A stretch of DNA of 64,000 nt from Streptomyces sp. NBC_00271 (GCF_036178845.1 NZ_CP108070.1:10850001-10914000), one strand, 5' to 3'. Counted from the first letter of the stretch, positions 23,758 to 33,019 are shown. The notes: generated by a model from the sequence alone, not told the origin. A program made the numbers and translations.

Positions 23758-26136
23758 ATGTCCGACTGGACCTGGGCGTACGAAGGTTACGAGCCCGCGC
23801 AGGAACGGCTGCGCGAGGCGCTGTGCACCCTCGGCAACGGCTACTTCGCCACCCGGGGCGCGGCTCCCGAGTGCGCGGCGGACCGCGTCCACTACCCGGG
23901 AACGTACGTGGCGGGCTGCTACAACCGCCTCACCTCGGAGGTGGCCGGGCACCGGGTCGAGAACGAGGACATGGTCAACCTCCCCAACTGGTTGCCACTG
24001 CGCGTACGCACCGTCTCCGGGAGCTGGCTGACGCCCGACACCCACAAGGTCCTCGACCACCGCCAGACCCTGGACCTGCGCGCGGGCACGCTGGAACGCA
24101 CGCTGCGCTACGAAGACGAGCAGGGCCGGTGCCTCGCCGTACGGCAGCTGCGGCTGGTCCACATGGCCGACCCGCATCTGGCCCTGCTGCGCACGGAGCT
24201 GACGGCCCAGGGCTGGTCCGGGGAGATCGAGGTCGAGACGGCGCTCGACGGGACGGTCGCCAACACCGGTGTGGAGCGCTACCACTCCCTCGCCTCCCGG
24301 CACCTCACGGATGTCTGGACCGGCACCGCGGCGCCGGACACGATCTGGCTGGAGTGCCGGACCAGCACCTCCGAGATCAGGATCGGCCTGGCTGCCCGCA
24401 CGGTCACCGACGTACCCGCCCGGACCGTGGACGCACACGAGAACGCGCGGGCCGCTCAGCGACTGCGGCTCTCCCTGACCGAAGGCCGGACGGTCACGGT
24501 CGACAAGACCGTCGCCCTGCACACTTCGCACGACGCGGCCATCAAGGAACCGGCGCACGCCGCCCTGGACCGGGTCGGCCGAGCTGCGGACTTCGCGACC
24601 CTGCTGGACTCCCACCGCACGGCCTGGCAACAGCTGTGGCGCAACGCCGAGTTGAACGTGCCGAACAGCGCGGGCCCGGTGCTGCGGCTGCACCTCTTCC
24701 ACCTGCTCCAGACGCTCTCCCCGCACACCGCGGAGCTGGACGTCGGCGTGCCGGCGCGCGGTCTGCACGGCGAGGCCTACCGTGGACACGTCTTCTGGGA
24801 CGAGCTGTTCGTCCTGCCGTACCTCAACCTGCACTTCCCCGAGGTCTCCCGCGCCCTGCTCACCTACCGCCACCGCCGCCTCGAGCAGGCCTGCCGGGCC
24901 GCCCGCGACGCCGGGCACACCGGCGCGATGTACCCGTGGCAGAGCGGCAGCGACGGCCGGGAGGAGACCCAGCAACTGCACCTCAACCCGCGCTCGGGGC
25001 GCTGGCTGCCCGACCACTCGCGGCTCCAGCACCACGTCGGCTCGGCGATCGCGTACAACGTGTGGCAGTACTGCGAGGCGAGCGGCGACACCGAGTTCCT
25101 GCACACCAAGGGCATCGAGATGCTCGTGCAGATCGCCCGCTTCTGGGCCGGCCTCGCGGCGTACGACGAGACGCTCGGCCGGTACCGGATCCGCGGCGTC
25201 ATGGGCCCCGACGAGTACCACGACGCCTACCCCGGCGCCGAGCGGCCTGGACTCGACGACAACGCGTACACCAACGTCACCGCGGCCTGGGTGATCACCC
25301 GCACCCTCGACGTCCTGTACCACTTGCCCGAACTGCCGCGCCGGGACCTCTGCGAGCGCACCGGCCTCGACGCGGCCGAACTCGAGAACTGGCAGGAGGT
25401 CTCCCGGAAGCTGTATGTGCCTTTCCACGCCGGGGTGATCAGCCAGTTCGAGGGCTATGGCGCATTGAAGGAGCTGGACTGGGACGGCTACCGGGCACGG
25501 TACGGCGACATCCGGCGGCTCGACCGGATCCTGGAGGCCGAGGGCGACAGCGTCAACCGCTACCAGGCGTCCAAGCAGGCGGACGTCCTGATGCTGGGCT
25601 ACCTCTTCTCGCCCGCCGAGCTGGGCGGGCTTTTCCGCAGGCTGGGGCACGAGGTGGACGACACCGTCTGGCGGCGCACCGTCGACCACTACCTGCGCCG
25701 CACGAGTCACGGTTCGACGCTGAGCAGCGTGGTGCACGGGTGGGTGCTGGCGCGGGCGCGGCGCGCGGAGGCGTGGACGTTCGTGCACGAGGCACTGGCC
25801 GGGGACATCGCCGATCTGCAGGGTGGCACCACGGGGGAGGGCATCCACCTCGGTGCCATGGCCGGCACCCTCGACCTCGTCCAGCGCTGCCTGACCGGTC
25901 TGGAGACCCGGGGCGGCGCGCTGCGACTCGATCCGGTGCCGCTGCCGGAGTTCTCCGAGTACGGCTTCACGATCCGCTACCGCGGCAATCGTGGGGTACA
26001 ACTACGCTTGAGGCCAGGTCAGTTGAGGCTTTCAGTGCCCGCTTCCGACCAGGACCCGATCGACATCGCCCTCGCGGACCGCACGGTGTCCGTGGCGCCC
26101 GGGGAATCCTGCGTCCTCAGCCTGCCGGACCGGTGA
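23758..26136 (+). CDS. GH65 disaccharide phosphorylase (trehalose/maltose/kojibiose type)
   Basis: 792 aa, the full length for GH65. The N-terminal beta-sandwich domain has LCTLGNGYFATRGAAPE; the (alpha/alpha)6 catalytic domain contains GHVFWDELFVLPYLNLHFPE, AMYPWQSGSDGREETQ, the general acid Glu486 in GVMGPDEYHDAYP, and KQADVLMLGYLFSP with RRTSHGSTLSSVVHGWVLAR, which forms the phosphate site. Inverting GH65 phosphorylases split trehalose, maltose or kojibiose with phosphate to beta-glucose-1-P plus glucose. Trehalose is the likeliest substrate, because it is the common actinomycete reserve sugar, but this is inference. It is the last gene of the phosphoketolase operon and converges on a USP gene with 15 bp between. 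Confidence 0.9.
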   Translation: MSDWTWAYEGYEPAQERLREALCTLGNGYFATRGAAPECAADRVHYPGTYVAGCYNRLTSEVAGHRVENEDMVNLPNWLPLRVRTVSGSWLTPDTHKVLDHRQTLDLRAGTLERTLRYEDEQGRCLAVRQLRLVHMADPHLALLRTELTAQGWSGEIEVETALDGTVANTGVERYHSLASRHLTDVWTGTAAPDTIWLECRTSTSEIRIGLAARTVTDVPARTVDAHENARAAQRLRLSLTEGRTVTVDKTVALHTSHDAAIKEPAHAALDRVGRAADFATLLDSHRTAWQQLWRNAELNVPNSAGPVLRLHLFHLLQTLSPHTAELDVGVPARGLHGEAYRGHVFWDELFVLPYLNLHFPEVSRALLTYRHRRLEQACRAARDAGHTGAMYPWQSGSDGREETQQLHLNPRSGRWLPDHSRLQHHVGSAIAYNVWQYCEASGDTEFLHTKGIEMLVQIARFWAGLAAYDETLGRYRIRGVMGPDEYHDAYPGAERPGLDDNAYTNVTAAWVITRTLDVLYHLPELPRRDLCERTGLDAAELENWQEVSRKLYVPFHAGVISQFEGYGALKELDWDGYRARYGDIRRLDRILEAEGDSVNRYQASKQADVLMLGYLFSPAELGGLFRRLGHEVDDTVWRRTVDHYLRRTSHGSTLSSVVHGWVLARARRAEAWTFVHEALAGDIADLQGGTTGEGIHLGAMAGTLDLVQRCLTGLETRGGALRLDPVPLPEFSEYGFTIRYRGNRGVQLRLRPGQLRLSVPASDQDPIDIALADRTVSVAPGESCVLSLPDR

Positions 26137-26151
26137 CCGGACGGTTGCACA

Positions 26152-26883
26152 TCAGCGCGGAACCACGGCCACCGGGCACTCGGTGTGCTCCAGCACGTCC
26201 CGCACAGTGGTGCCGAGCGTCCGGCCCGCGCGGCCGACCACCAGGAGCTCCGCCGAGGCCGACGCCTGGACCAGGGCGGCCGACGGGCTCTGCAGGCGGA
26301 CGTCCTCGTAGACGTGCACCTGCGGATACTTCTCCCGCCACGGCCGCAGCGCATCCGACAGCAGCTGCACCTCCTGGTCCTCCCATGCGCCCCGGTCCTC
26401 CTCCGGCAGCGCGTACGGCATCCACCGCTCGGCGCGGGCGGGCAGCCGCCAGGCGTGCACGGCGTGCAACCGGGCACCGCGGCGCCGGGCGGCGTCGAAC
26501 GCGAAGTCCAAGCCGGCGCCCACCGGGTCGCGGGCATCCACGCCCAGAACCACCCGGCCCGTACGCCACTCGCCGCCCCTACGGCCGTGGCCGCCGCCCG
26601 GCACCAGCACCACCGGCAGATCCGAGCGGGCCGCCACCTCATGGGCCACGGAACCCACGCCCGGTCCCGGGACACCGTCCTCGCCGCGCAGCCCGAGAAC
26701 GGTGCACCCGGCCCGCGAGGCCAGCGAGAGCAGCGCCGCGGCGACCCCTCCGGCCGGGTCGGCCCCGTCGATGTGCACGACCCGCAACGGCAGTCCGCGC
26801 AGCCGCGCGTCCCCCGCCGCCCACTCGGCCGCCGCCCTGCTGGGCGCGGAGGCGTCGACCCCGACAACGATCGGCTCGGTCAT
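26152..26883 (-). CDS. universal stress protein, tandem UspA domains, shortened first domain
   Basis: 243 aa, start ATG 26883 after GGAGGGA. Domain 1 starts PIVVGVDASAPSRAAAEWAA but lacks the usual ~45-residue middle segment and has no G-2x-G-9x-GS motif, ending HEVAARSDLPVVLVPGG. Domain 2 (about residues 110-243) is complete, with VVLGVDARDPVGAGLDFAFD and VVGRAGRTLGTTVRDVLEHTECPVAVVP, itself a divergent nucleotide loop. ATP binding is therefore doubtful, and it could be a regulatory partner of the other USPs. A perfect palindrome lies 72 bp upstream, shared with the divergent acyltransferase gene at 27054. Confidence 0.88.
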   Translation of the reverse strand: MTEPIVVGVDASAPSRAAAEWAAGDARLRGLPLRVVHIDGADPAGGVAAALLSLASRAGCTVLGLRGEDGVPGPGVGSVAHEVAARSDLPVVLVPGGGHGRRGGEWRTGRVVLGVDARDPVGAGLDFAFDAARRRGARLHAVHAWRLPARAERWMPYALPEEDRGAWEDQEVQLLSDALRPWREKYPQVHVYEDVRLQSPSAALVQASASAELLVVGRAGRTLGTTVRDVLEHTECPVAVVPR

Positions 26884-26955
26884 GGCAGTTCGTCCCTCCA
26901 TGCGTACGGGATTCCAGGGTGTCCACCCTCCGCCGTGGACCGGCCCACGGCACAG

Positions 26956-26969
26956 GGGCCGACCGGCCC
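26956..26969. promoter_or_regulatory. DosR/OsdR-like box, perfect (GGGCCG-AC-CGGCCC), divergent promoter
   Basis: 72 bp before the USP start at 26883 (minus) and 84 bp before the GNAT/acyl-CoA ligase start at 27054 (plus), so one site could serve both genes. Confidence 0.7.
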
Positions 26970-27053
26970 ATGCGGCGCACCCGACCAGCCCCTGGGGCCG
27001 GGCCGCGCACCGCTGGATGCTCGAAGGGTCGAGAGGTTTTGAGGAGGCCCGAG

Positions 27054-29747
27054 ATGACGGACGACGAGCGTGACCGCCCCACCGTGCACGCCCTGCTCGC
27101 GGACGGCACCACCGTGTGCATACGGTCCGTGCGGCCCGGTGACCACGACCAGCTGCGAGGGCTCTACGAGGAGATGTCACCGGAGCACCTCCGGCTGCGG
27201 TTCTTCGCAGCCAGTCGCCGCTCCGCCGACCTGGCCGCCGACCGGGCCGCGGCGCCGGCCCGCCCCGGCTACCGGGCGCTGCTCGCCGAGACGCAGGGCC
27301 GGGTGATCGGCCTGGCCGAGTACGAGACCGTCGACGACCCCGAGACGGCCGAGATGTCGATCGCCGTGGCCGACGGGCTGCACCACCGGGGCGTCGGCAC
27401 CCTCCTCGTCGAACACCTCGTCTCCGCCGCGCGTGCGGACGGCGTCACCACGTTCACCGCCGACGCGCTCAGCGAGAACTACGAGGTGCTGCGGCTCTTC
27501 ACCGACCTGGGCCTGCGTGCCGGACGCCGGTTCGAGGGTCCGGAGGTGCGTTGCACCATCGCGCTCGACGAGGACGACACCTATCTCGCGGCCGTCGAGG
27601 CCCGTGGCCGGGCCGCCGACGTGGCCAGCCTGGAACCGCTGCTGCGCCCCGACGCGGTCGCCGTGGTCGGCGCCGGACGCAGGCCCGGATCGGTGGGGCG
27701 GGCTCTCCTGCACCATCTGCACGCGGGGGGCTTCACCCGACGGCTCTTCGCGGTGAACCCCCACGTCTCCTCGGTCCTCGGGGTGCCTTCCTATCCGTCG
27801 GTCAGCTCGCTGCCCAAGGTCCCTGATCTCGCGGTCCTCGCCATACCCGCGGACGCCCTGCCCGCCACGGCCGAAGAGTGCGGCAAAGCCGGTGTACGGG
27901 CGCTGCTCGTGGTGACGTCCGGGCTCGACCCCGACCAGGCGGAGGCGCTCATGACCGCGTGCCGTGCCTACGGCATGCGTCTGGTCGGCCCCAACTGCCT
28001 CGGCATCTCCAACACCGACCCGAGGCTCCGCCTCGACGCCACCTTCGCGGCCGACCACCCGCGCCCCGGTACGGCGGGTGTCGCCGTACAGTCGGGTGGC
28101 GTGGGCATCGCCCTGCTCGACGGGCTGTCCCGGCTCGGCATCGGTGTGTCGTCCTTCGTGTCGCTCGGCGACAAGTACGACGTCAGCGGCAATGACATGC
28201 TCCAGTGGTGGGAGAGCGACGGTCGCACCGACCTGGCCCTGCTGCACCTGGAGTCCTTCGGCAACCCGCGGGCGTTCTCCCGCACCGCCCGGCGGGTGAC
28301 CCGCCGGATGCCCGTTCTGACGGTCGATGCGGGCCGTACCGAGGCCGGTCGCCGTGCCGCCGCCTCGCACACCGCGGCCGCCGCGACCCGGACCATGACC
28401 CGACAGGCGCTGTTCACCCAGGCGGGCATCACCGCGACCCGCTCGGTGGGCGAACTCCTCGAAACCGCCGCCCTGTTGCACGCCCAGCCGCTCCCGGCCG
28501 GGACCCGCGTGGCGATCGTCACCAACGCGGGCGGTGCGGGTGTCCTCGCGGCGGACGCGTGCGCCGAGGCCGGGCTGACCCTGCCCGCCCCCACCCCCGA
28601 ACTGATCGACGACCTGCTCGCCGTGCTGCCCGAAGGGGCGGCCGTGGGCAACCCCGTCGACGCCACGGCGGCCGTCACGGAGGACCAGCTCAGGGACTGC
28701 GTGGACCGGCTCCTGCGGTACCCGGGCATCGACACCGTGCTGCTGGCCCTCGTCCCCACCGCCATCGCCGTGGCGACCGGCGACGACCTGGTCCGCGCCG
28801 TCACCGAAGGCCCCGGACGGCGGGAACGGCCCGTCGCCGTCGTACGCCTGGAGCAGGACCTGCCGGTCAAGCTGCTGCCCGCGGGGGAGGGCGGCGCCGC
28901 CCCCTCGTACGCCGAACCGGTCGCGGCGGCACGGGCCCTGGCGCACGCCGCCCGTCGTGCGGCCTGGCTGAACCGGCCCGTGGGCACGATCCCGGAGCTG
29001 GTGGAGGTCGACACGGCCTCGGCGCACACGGTCGCCGAGACCTACCTCGCCGCCCATCCGGACGGTGGCTGGCTCGACCCGCGCACCTGCGCCGAACTCC
29101 TCGCCTGCTACGGCATACCGCAACTCCCGTGGGCCTGGGCCGAGACCGAGGACGACGCCGTCATCGCCGCCGAACGGCTGCGCGGTGCCGACGGCCGCGT
29201 GGTCATGAAGGCCCACTGGCCCGGCCTGGTCCACAAGACCGAACAGCACGCGATCCATCTCGACCTCCAGGGCGACGCCCAAGTACGCGCCGCCTTCCGG
29301 GACTTCGAGACCCGGTTCGCCGGACTCATGACCGGAGTCGTCGTCCAGCCGCTGGCCGCGCGCGGCACCGAGCTGTTCGCGGGCGTGGCGCAGGACGACG
29401 TCTTCGGCCCCCTGGTGCTGTTCGGGCTCGGCGGTACGGCGACCGAGGTGCTGGCCGACCACGCCGCCCGCCTCGCCCCGCTGACCGACCACGACGTGCA
29501 CGACCTGATCACCACGCCGCGCTGTGCACCCCTGCTGCTGGGCGCGCACGGCAGCCGGCCGGCCGATCTCCAGGGCCTCGAACAGCTCCTGCTGCGGCTG
29601 TCCCGCATGGCGGGCGACCTGCCGCAGCTCGCCGAGGCCGACTTCAACCCGGTCCTGGCGACACCCGCCGCGGTCACCGTGCTCGACGCACGCGTCCGCC
29701 TGCTGCCGCGCCGCGCCCAGGACCCCTATCTGCGCCGACTGCGCTGA
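27054..29747 (+). CDS. GNAT acetyltransferase fused to ADP-forming acyl-CoA ligase (Pat/AcdAB-like)
   Basis: 897 aa from ATG 27054 (GAGGAGG upstream). An N-terminal GNAT domain (about residues 8-170, with the acetyl-CoA loop HHRGVGTLLVEHLVSAAR) is followed by a CoA-binding domain (from PDAVAVVGAGRRPGSVGRAL), succinyl-CoA-synthetase-like domains with candidate phospho-His ~439 in AAASHTAAAAT, and a C-terminal ATP-grasp domain (about 680-890, VVMKAHWPGLVHKTEQHA). Such fusions are protein lysine acetyltransferases (Pat) with an often catalytically inert ligase half that senses acyl-CoA; alternatively the ligase half makes ATP from acetyl-CoA. Known Pats acetylate acetyl-CoA synthetase, and one is encoded at 47547-49376. 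CBS-BON and flavodoxin genes follow, probably in one operon. Confidence 0.88.
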   Translation: MTDDERDRPTVHALLADGTTVCIRSVRPGDHDQLRGLYEEMSPEHLRLRFFAASRRSADLAADRAAAPARPGYRALLAETQGRVIGLAEYETVDDPETAEMSIAVADGLHHRGVGTLLVEHLVSAARADGVTTFTADALSENYEVLRLFTDLGLRAGRRFEGPEVRCTIALDEDDTYLAAVEARGRAADVASLEPLLRPDAVAVVGAGRRPGSVGRALLHHLHAGGFTRRLFAVNPHVSSVLGVPSYPSVSSLPKVPDLAVLAIPADALPATAEECGKAGVRALLVVTSGLDPDQAEALMTACRAYGMRLVGPNCLGISNTDPRLRLDATFAADHPRPGTAGVAVQSGGVGIALLDGLSRLGIGVSSFVSLGDKYDVSGNDMLQWWESDGRTDLALLHLESFGNPRAFSRTARRVTRRMPVLTVDAGRTEAGRRAAASHTAAAATRTMTRQALFTQAGITATRSVGELLETAALLHAQPLPAGTRVAIVTNAGGAGVLAADACAEAGLTLPAPTPELIDDLLAVLPEGAAVGNPVDATAAVTEDQLRDCVDRLLRYPGIDTVLLALVPTAIAVATGDDLVRAVTEGPGRRERPVAVVRLEQDLPVKLLPAGEGGAAPSYAEPVAAARALAHAARRAAWLNRPVGTIPELVEVDTASAHTVAETYLAAHPDGGWLDPRTCAELLACYGIPQLPWAWAETEDDAVIAAERLRGADGRVVMKAHWPGLVHKTEQHAIHLDLQGDAQVRAAFRDFETRFAGLMTGVVVQPLAARGTELFAGVAQDDVFGPLVLFGLGGTATEVLADHAARLAPLTDHDVHDLITTPRCAPLLLGAHGSRPADLQGLEQLLLRLSRMAGDLPQLAEADFNPVLATPAAVTVLDARVRLLPRRAQDPYLRRLR

Positions 29748-29759
29748 GGAGGAACAGAC

Positions 29760-30491
29760 ATGAGGCAGAACAAGGTCGGATCGGTGATGGCCACGGAGGT
29801 CGTCACGGCCCGGTACGGCACTCCCTTCAAGGAAGTGGCACGGTTGCTCACCGAGCACCGCATCAGCGGGCTGCCTGTGATCGACGAGGACGACAAGGTC
29901 CTTGGTGTGATCTCCGAGACCGACCTCATGGTCCGGCAGGCGGGCGTCCCTGATCCCTACGAGACGCCGCGCCGCTTCCGGTTCACCGGGCCGACCCGCG
30001 GAGCGCGACGGCAGGCCGCGAAGGGGCACGCACGTACAGCCGGACAGCTGATGTCCGTGCCACCGGTCACCGTGCACGCCGACGAAACCATCGCCGAGGC
30101 CGCCCGGACCATGGCGCGCAGTCGCGTGGAGCGGCTGCCGGTGGTGGACGACGAGGACCGGGTCGTCGGCATCGTCACCCGCCGCGACCTGATCCAGGTC
30201 TTCCTGCAGCCGGACGACGTGATCCGCCGTGAGGTGATCGACGAGGTGCTGGTCCGCACGCTGTGGTTGAGCCCCTCGACCGTCGAGGTCGCTGTGTACG
30301 ACGGGGTCGTCACGCTGACCGGCCATGTGGAGCGCAGGAGCGAGGCGGAGATCGCCGCCTCCATGACCGACCGGATCGACGGAGTGGTCGCGGTGGTCGA
30401 CAGGCTGACCTACCGACTGGACGACTCGCACCTGCGGCCGGACGAGCCGGCTCTGCACGGTGTCACCGAGGAATGGCTGCGCAAGCTGTGA
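29760..30491 (+). CDS. CBS-CBS-BON protein
   Basis: 243 aa, ATG 29760 after GAGGAGGAACAG, 12 bp after the acyltransferase gene. Two CBS domains (about residues 8-62 and 98-152: HRISGLPVIDEDDKVLGVIS and VERLPVVDDEDRVVGIVTRR) and a C-terminal BON domain (about 165-232, VAVYDGVVTLTGHVERRSEA). A basic linker (RFTGPTRGARRQAAKGHAR) separates the CBS repeats and is longer than in the paralogues at 33951 and 42471. Adenylate-sensing adaptor function is inferred from the CBS pair. The context, in one operon with a Pat-like acetyltransferase and a flavodoxin, suggests energy-state sensing. Confidence 0.9.
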   Translation: MRQNKVGSVMATEVVTARYGTPFKEVARLLTEHRISGLPVIDEDDKVLGVISETDLMVRQAGVPDPYETPRRFRFTGPTRGARRQAAKGHARTAGQLMSVPPVTVHADETIAEAARTMARSRVERLPVVDDEDRVVGIVTRRDLIQVFLQPDDVIRREVIDEVLVRTLWLSPSTVEVAVYDGVVTLTGHVERRSEAEIAASMTDRIDGVVAVVDRLTYRLDDSHLRPDEPALHGVTEEWLRKL

Positions 30492-30517
30492 AGCAGGGCG
30501 AGAGGAGGGGTACCGCC

Positions 30518-31027
30518 ATGCCGACCAAGGTACTTGTCGCCTATGGGACGACGAACGGATCGACGGCGCGGATCGCGGAGACCATCGCGGATGTCCTGCG
30601 CAAGGGGGGCGTGCCCACCGAGGCGGTGCCCGCTCACTCGGTGACGGACGTCGAGCCGTACGACGCCGTGGTCGTGGGCGGTGGACTGTATGCGGGACGC
30701 TGGCACAAGGACGCCCGCCGCTTCGTCCGTCGGCATGGCCGTGTGCTCGCCGGGCGTCCGCTGTGGTTCTTCAGCAGCGGTCCGCTCGACGCCTCGGCCA
30801 CCGAGAAGGACATTCCGCCCGTCCCCGGTGTGCGGCGGGTCATGACCCGGCTCGGTGTCCGTGCGCACGTCACGTTCGGGGGCTGCCTGGAGGAAGGGGC
30901 AAAGGGATTCGTCGCCCGGAAGATCGTTTCCTCCGGGAAGGGCGGGGACTTCCGTGACTTCGGGCAGATCAAGGCGTGGGCCACGGACATCGGAAGCGAA
31001 CTGGCGTCCGGGCTGCGGTCGGATTGA
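30518..31027 (+). CDS. flavodoxin-domain protein (HemG/menaquinone-dependent oxidoreductase-like)
   Basis: 169 aa, start after GAGGAGGGG. The N-terminus KVLVAYGTTNGSTARIAETI is a flavodoxin FMN-phosphate loop (T-x-T-x-x-T-like), DAVVVGGGLYAGRWHKDARRF forms the second flavin loop, and LWFFSSGPLD the third. It resembles the flavodoxin-type proteins annotated as protoporphyrinogen oxidase HemG or as free redox carriers. The long-chain insertion of true flavodoxins is not obvious. It probably transfers electrons in the cytoplasm; partners could be the nitroreductase-like or hydrogenase proteins of this window, but that is speculation. A strong hairpin follows. Confidence 0.82.
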   Translation: MPTKVLVAYGTTNGSTARIAETIADVLRKGGVPTEAVPAHSVTDVEPYDAVVVGGGLYAGRWHKDARRFVRRHGRVLAGRPLWFFSSGPLDASATEKDIPPVPGVRRVMTRLGVRAHVTFGGCLEEGAKGFVARKIVSSGKGGDFRDFGQIKAWATDIGSELASGLRSD

Positions 31028-31047
31028 ACCCGTGCCGCTTCGGGACC

Positions 31048-31078
31048 GGGCGCAACCGGAACCATTCCGGTTGCGCCC
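31048..31078. terminator. strong hairpin terminator after flavodoxin gene
   Basis: Perfect 14-bp arms (GGGCGCAACCGGAA / TTCCGGTTGCGCCC) with a 3-nt loop, 20 bp after the stop at 31027. It ends the acyltransferase / CBS-BON / flavodoxin operon. Confidence 0.85.
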
Positions 31079-31258
31079 TCACGCCGACCTGTTGCGTGAC
31101 GCGACCGGACGGGAACCCGACGGCGGCCCGATGGGCTGAACTACGTTCAATTCCCGTCGTCGGAGCAGTGCGTGGTGCTGCCGAGGCCTCCCAGGCAGTA
31201 CCGTGAGCGCAGGCGAACTGGTGCGCGGCCTTGTCCGCTTGATGGGCCGGAGGAAGCG

Positions 31259-33019
31259 ATGGGCGCGGATACGCGTGGGGGATCCGAGCAGCATCTGCCC
31301 AAGCTCCGCCTCGACGAACTGCTGGGCGAGCTGCAGGTGCGCATCGACGCCGTCCGAGGCACCCGGGACCGCCTGCACAGCCTGCTGGAGGCCGTCCTGT
31401 CCGTCGGACGGGAGCTGGACCTGCCCCAGGTGCTGCGCAGCATCGTCGAGGCCGCGGTGGTCCTGGTGGACGCCGAGTACGGCGCCCTGGGTGTGATCGG
31501 CGGCGACCGGAAGCTGTCCGCGTTCATCACCGTCGGCATCGACGAGGAGCGGCGGTCCGAGATCGGGGCGCTGCCCAGCGGGCACGGGCTCCTCGGAGAG
31601 CTGATCCGGCACCCGGTGCCCCTGAGGCTGCCGGAGCTCTCCGAGCACCCCGAGTCGTACGGCTTCCCCGCCCACCATCCGCCGATGCACTCCTTCCTCG
31701 GCGTACCGATCCGGGTGCGCGACGAGGTTTTCGGGAACCTCTACCTCACCGAGAAGCGCAACGAGCGGGAGTTCGACGCGGAGGACGAGTCCGTGCTGTC
31801 GACGCTGGCCGTGGCCGCCGGCGTCGCCATCGAGAACGCACGGCTGTACGAGGAGACCAGGCTTCGCGAACGCTGGCAGCGGGCCAGCGGGAAAGTCACC
31901 AGCATCCTGCTCACCGGCGCGCCGAGCGCGGAGGTGCTGGAACTCATCGTCGACGAGGCCCGGAAGATCGTCTCCGCGGACATGGGCATGATCGCGGAGA
32001 GCGTACTGGGCGAGGAGGCGCTGCGGCCCGCGCTGGCCGTCGGGCTCGGCGCGGAGCAGCGCGGCGGCCTGGTGATGTCGGCCCGGGACGGCTTCGTCGG
32101 AGCCGCGCTGAGCTCCGCGGAGCCTGTGGTCAGCGCCGACATCGCACACGACGCCCGTGCGGGCGAGGGCGAAGCCCAGTGGGCCGAGCTCGGACCCGTC
32201 GTGGCGGTGCCGCTCGGTACCAGCGGGAAGGCTCGGGGCGTGCTGCTGCTCGGGCGGGTCCAGGGCGGCGCACCCTTCGGGCATGTGGACACCGGACCAC
32301 TGCTCGGGTTCGCCGACCAGGCCGCACTGGCACTGGAGCTGGCCGAGCGACGGCGGGACGCGGAACAGATCGCCCTGCTCCAGGACCGCGACCGCATCGC
32401 CCGGGACCTGCACGACCTCGCCATCCAGCGGCTCTTCGCGGCCGGCATGACACTGCAGAGCGCCCAGCGCTTCATGGAGCATGCCGAGGGCATGGAGCGA
32501 CTGACACGGACCGTCGACGACCTCGACGACACCATCAAGATCATCCGGTCCACGATCTTCGGCCTGCGGACGCACGGCGGGGCCGGCCGGGAGGGCAACG
32601 GCCTGCGCGGCCGGGTCTCCGAGGCGGTCACGGCCGCGACCACGTCGTTCGGGTTCGCGCCCGCGCTGCGGATCGAGGGGCTCGTCGAGACCGATGTTCC
32701 CGGGGACGTCGCCGACCACGCCGTCGCGGTGCTCGGTGAAGCGCTGAGCAATGCGGCCCGGCACTCCGGAGCGCACGCCGTCGACGTCCGACTCCAGTGC
32801 TCCGGGGGCGAGTTGACGCTCACCGTGACGGACGACGGCTGCGGGGTGTCGGGTGACGTACGGCGCAGCGGGCTGAAGAACATGGAGGAGCGGGCCGTCG
32901 TCCTCGGGGGCGTACTGACGCTCGGCGAGCGGCCCGAGGGCGGTGGCACGCGGCTGGTGTGGCGGGTACCGGTGGGCGCACCCAGCGCGGGTCCGGGGCC
33001 CGGTCCCGCGAACGGCTGA
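31259..33019 (+). CDS. osdK: GAF-GAF sensor histidine kinase, DevS/DosT/OsdK-like
   Basis: 586 aa; ATG 31259 after CGGAGGAAGCG. The first GAF domain (about residues 45-205) contains YGFPAHHPPMHSFLGVPIRV; the HHPPM segment (His139-His140) lies where DevS/DosT have their haem-binding histidine, suggesting O2, NO or CO sensing. A second GAF (about 215-370) is followed by a HisKA_3 dimerisation helix with phospho-acceptor His385 (DRIARDLHDLAIQRLFAAGM) and a HATPase (about 480-575, GEALSNAARHSG, DDGCG). It is a soluble kinase with no membrane helix. It converges with the response regulator at 33115-33816, its likely partner. No palindromic box was found directly before it. Confidence 0.9.
   Translation: MGADTRGGSEQHLPKLRLDELLGELQVRIDAVRGTRDRLHSLLEAVLSVGRELDLPQVLRSIVEAAVVLVDAEYGALGVIGGDRKLSAFITVGIDEERRSEIGALPSGHGLLGELIRHPVPLRLPELSEHPESYGFPAHHPPMHSFLGVPIRVRDEVFGNLYLTEKRNEREFDAEDESVLSTLAVAAGVAIENARLYEETRLRERWQRASGKVTSILLTGAPSAEVLELIVDEARKIVSADMGMIAESVLGEEALRPALAVGLGAEQRGGLVMSARDGFVGAALSSAEPVVSADIAHDARAGEGEAQWAELGPVVAVPLGTSGKARGVLLLGRVQGGAPFGHVDTGPLLGFADQAALALELAERRRDAEQIALLQDRDRIARDLHDLAIQRLFAAGMTLQSAQRFMEHAEGMERLTRTVDDLDDTIKIIRSTIFGLRTHGGAGREGNGLRGRVSEAVTAATTSFGFAPALRIEGLVETDVPGDVADHAVAVLGEALSNAARHSGAHAVDVRLQCSGGELTLTVTDDGCGVSGDVRRSGLKNMEERAVVLGGVLTLGERPEGGGTRLVWRVPVGAPSAGPGPGPANG

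Noticed and set aside
23823..29747. A 1974-codon open frame on the plus strand spanning the GH65, USP and acyltransferase region
   Set aside because: It is a high-GC shadow for most of its length; only the part from 27054 carries family motifs and a ribosome site.
27177..30458. A 1093-codon antisense frame
   Set aside because: Mirror of the GNAT-ligase and CBS-BON genes, with low-complexity Gly/Arg/Val composition and no domain.
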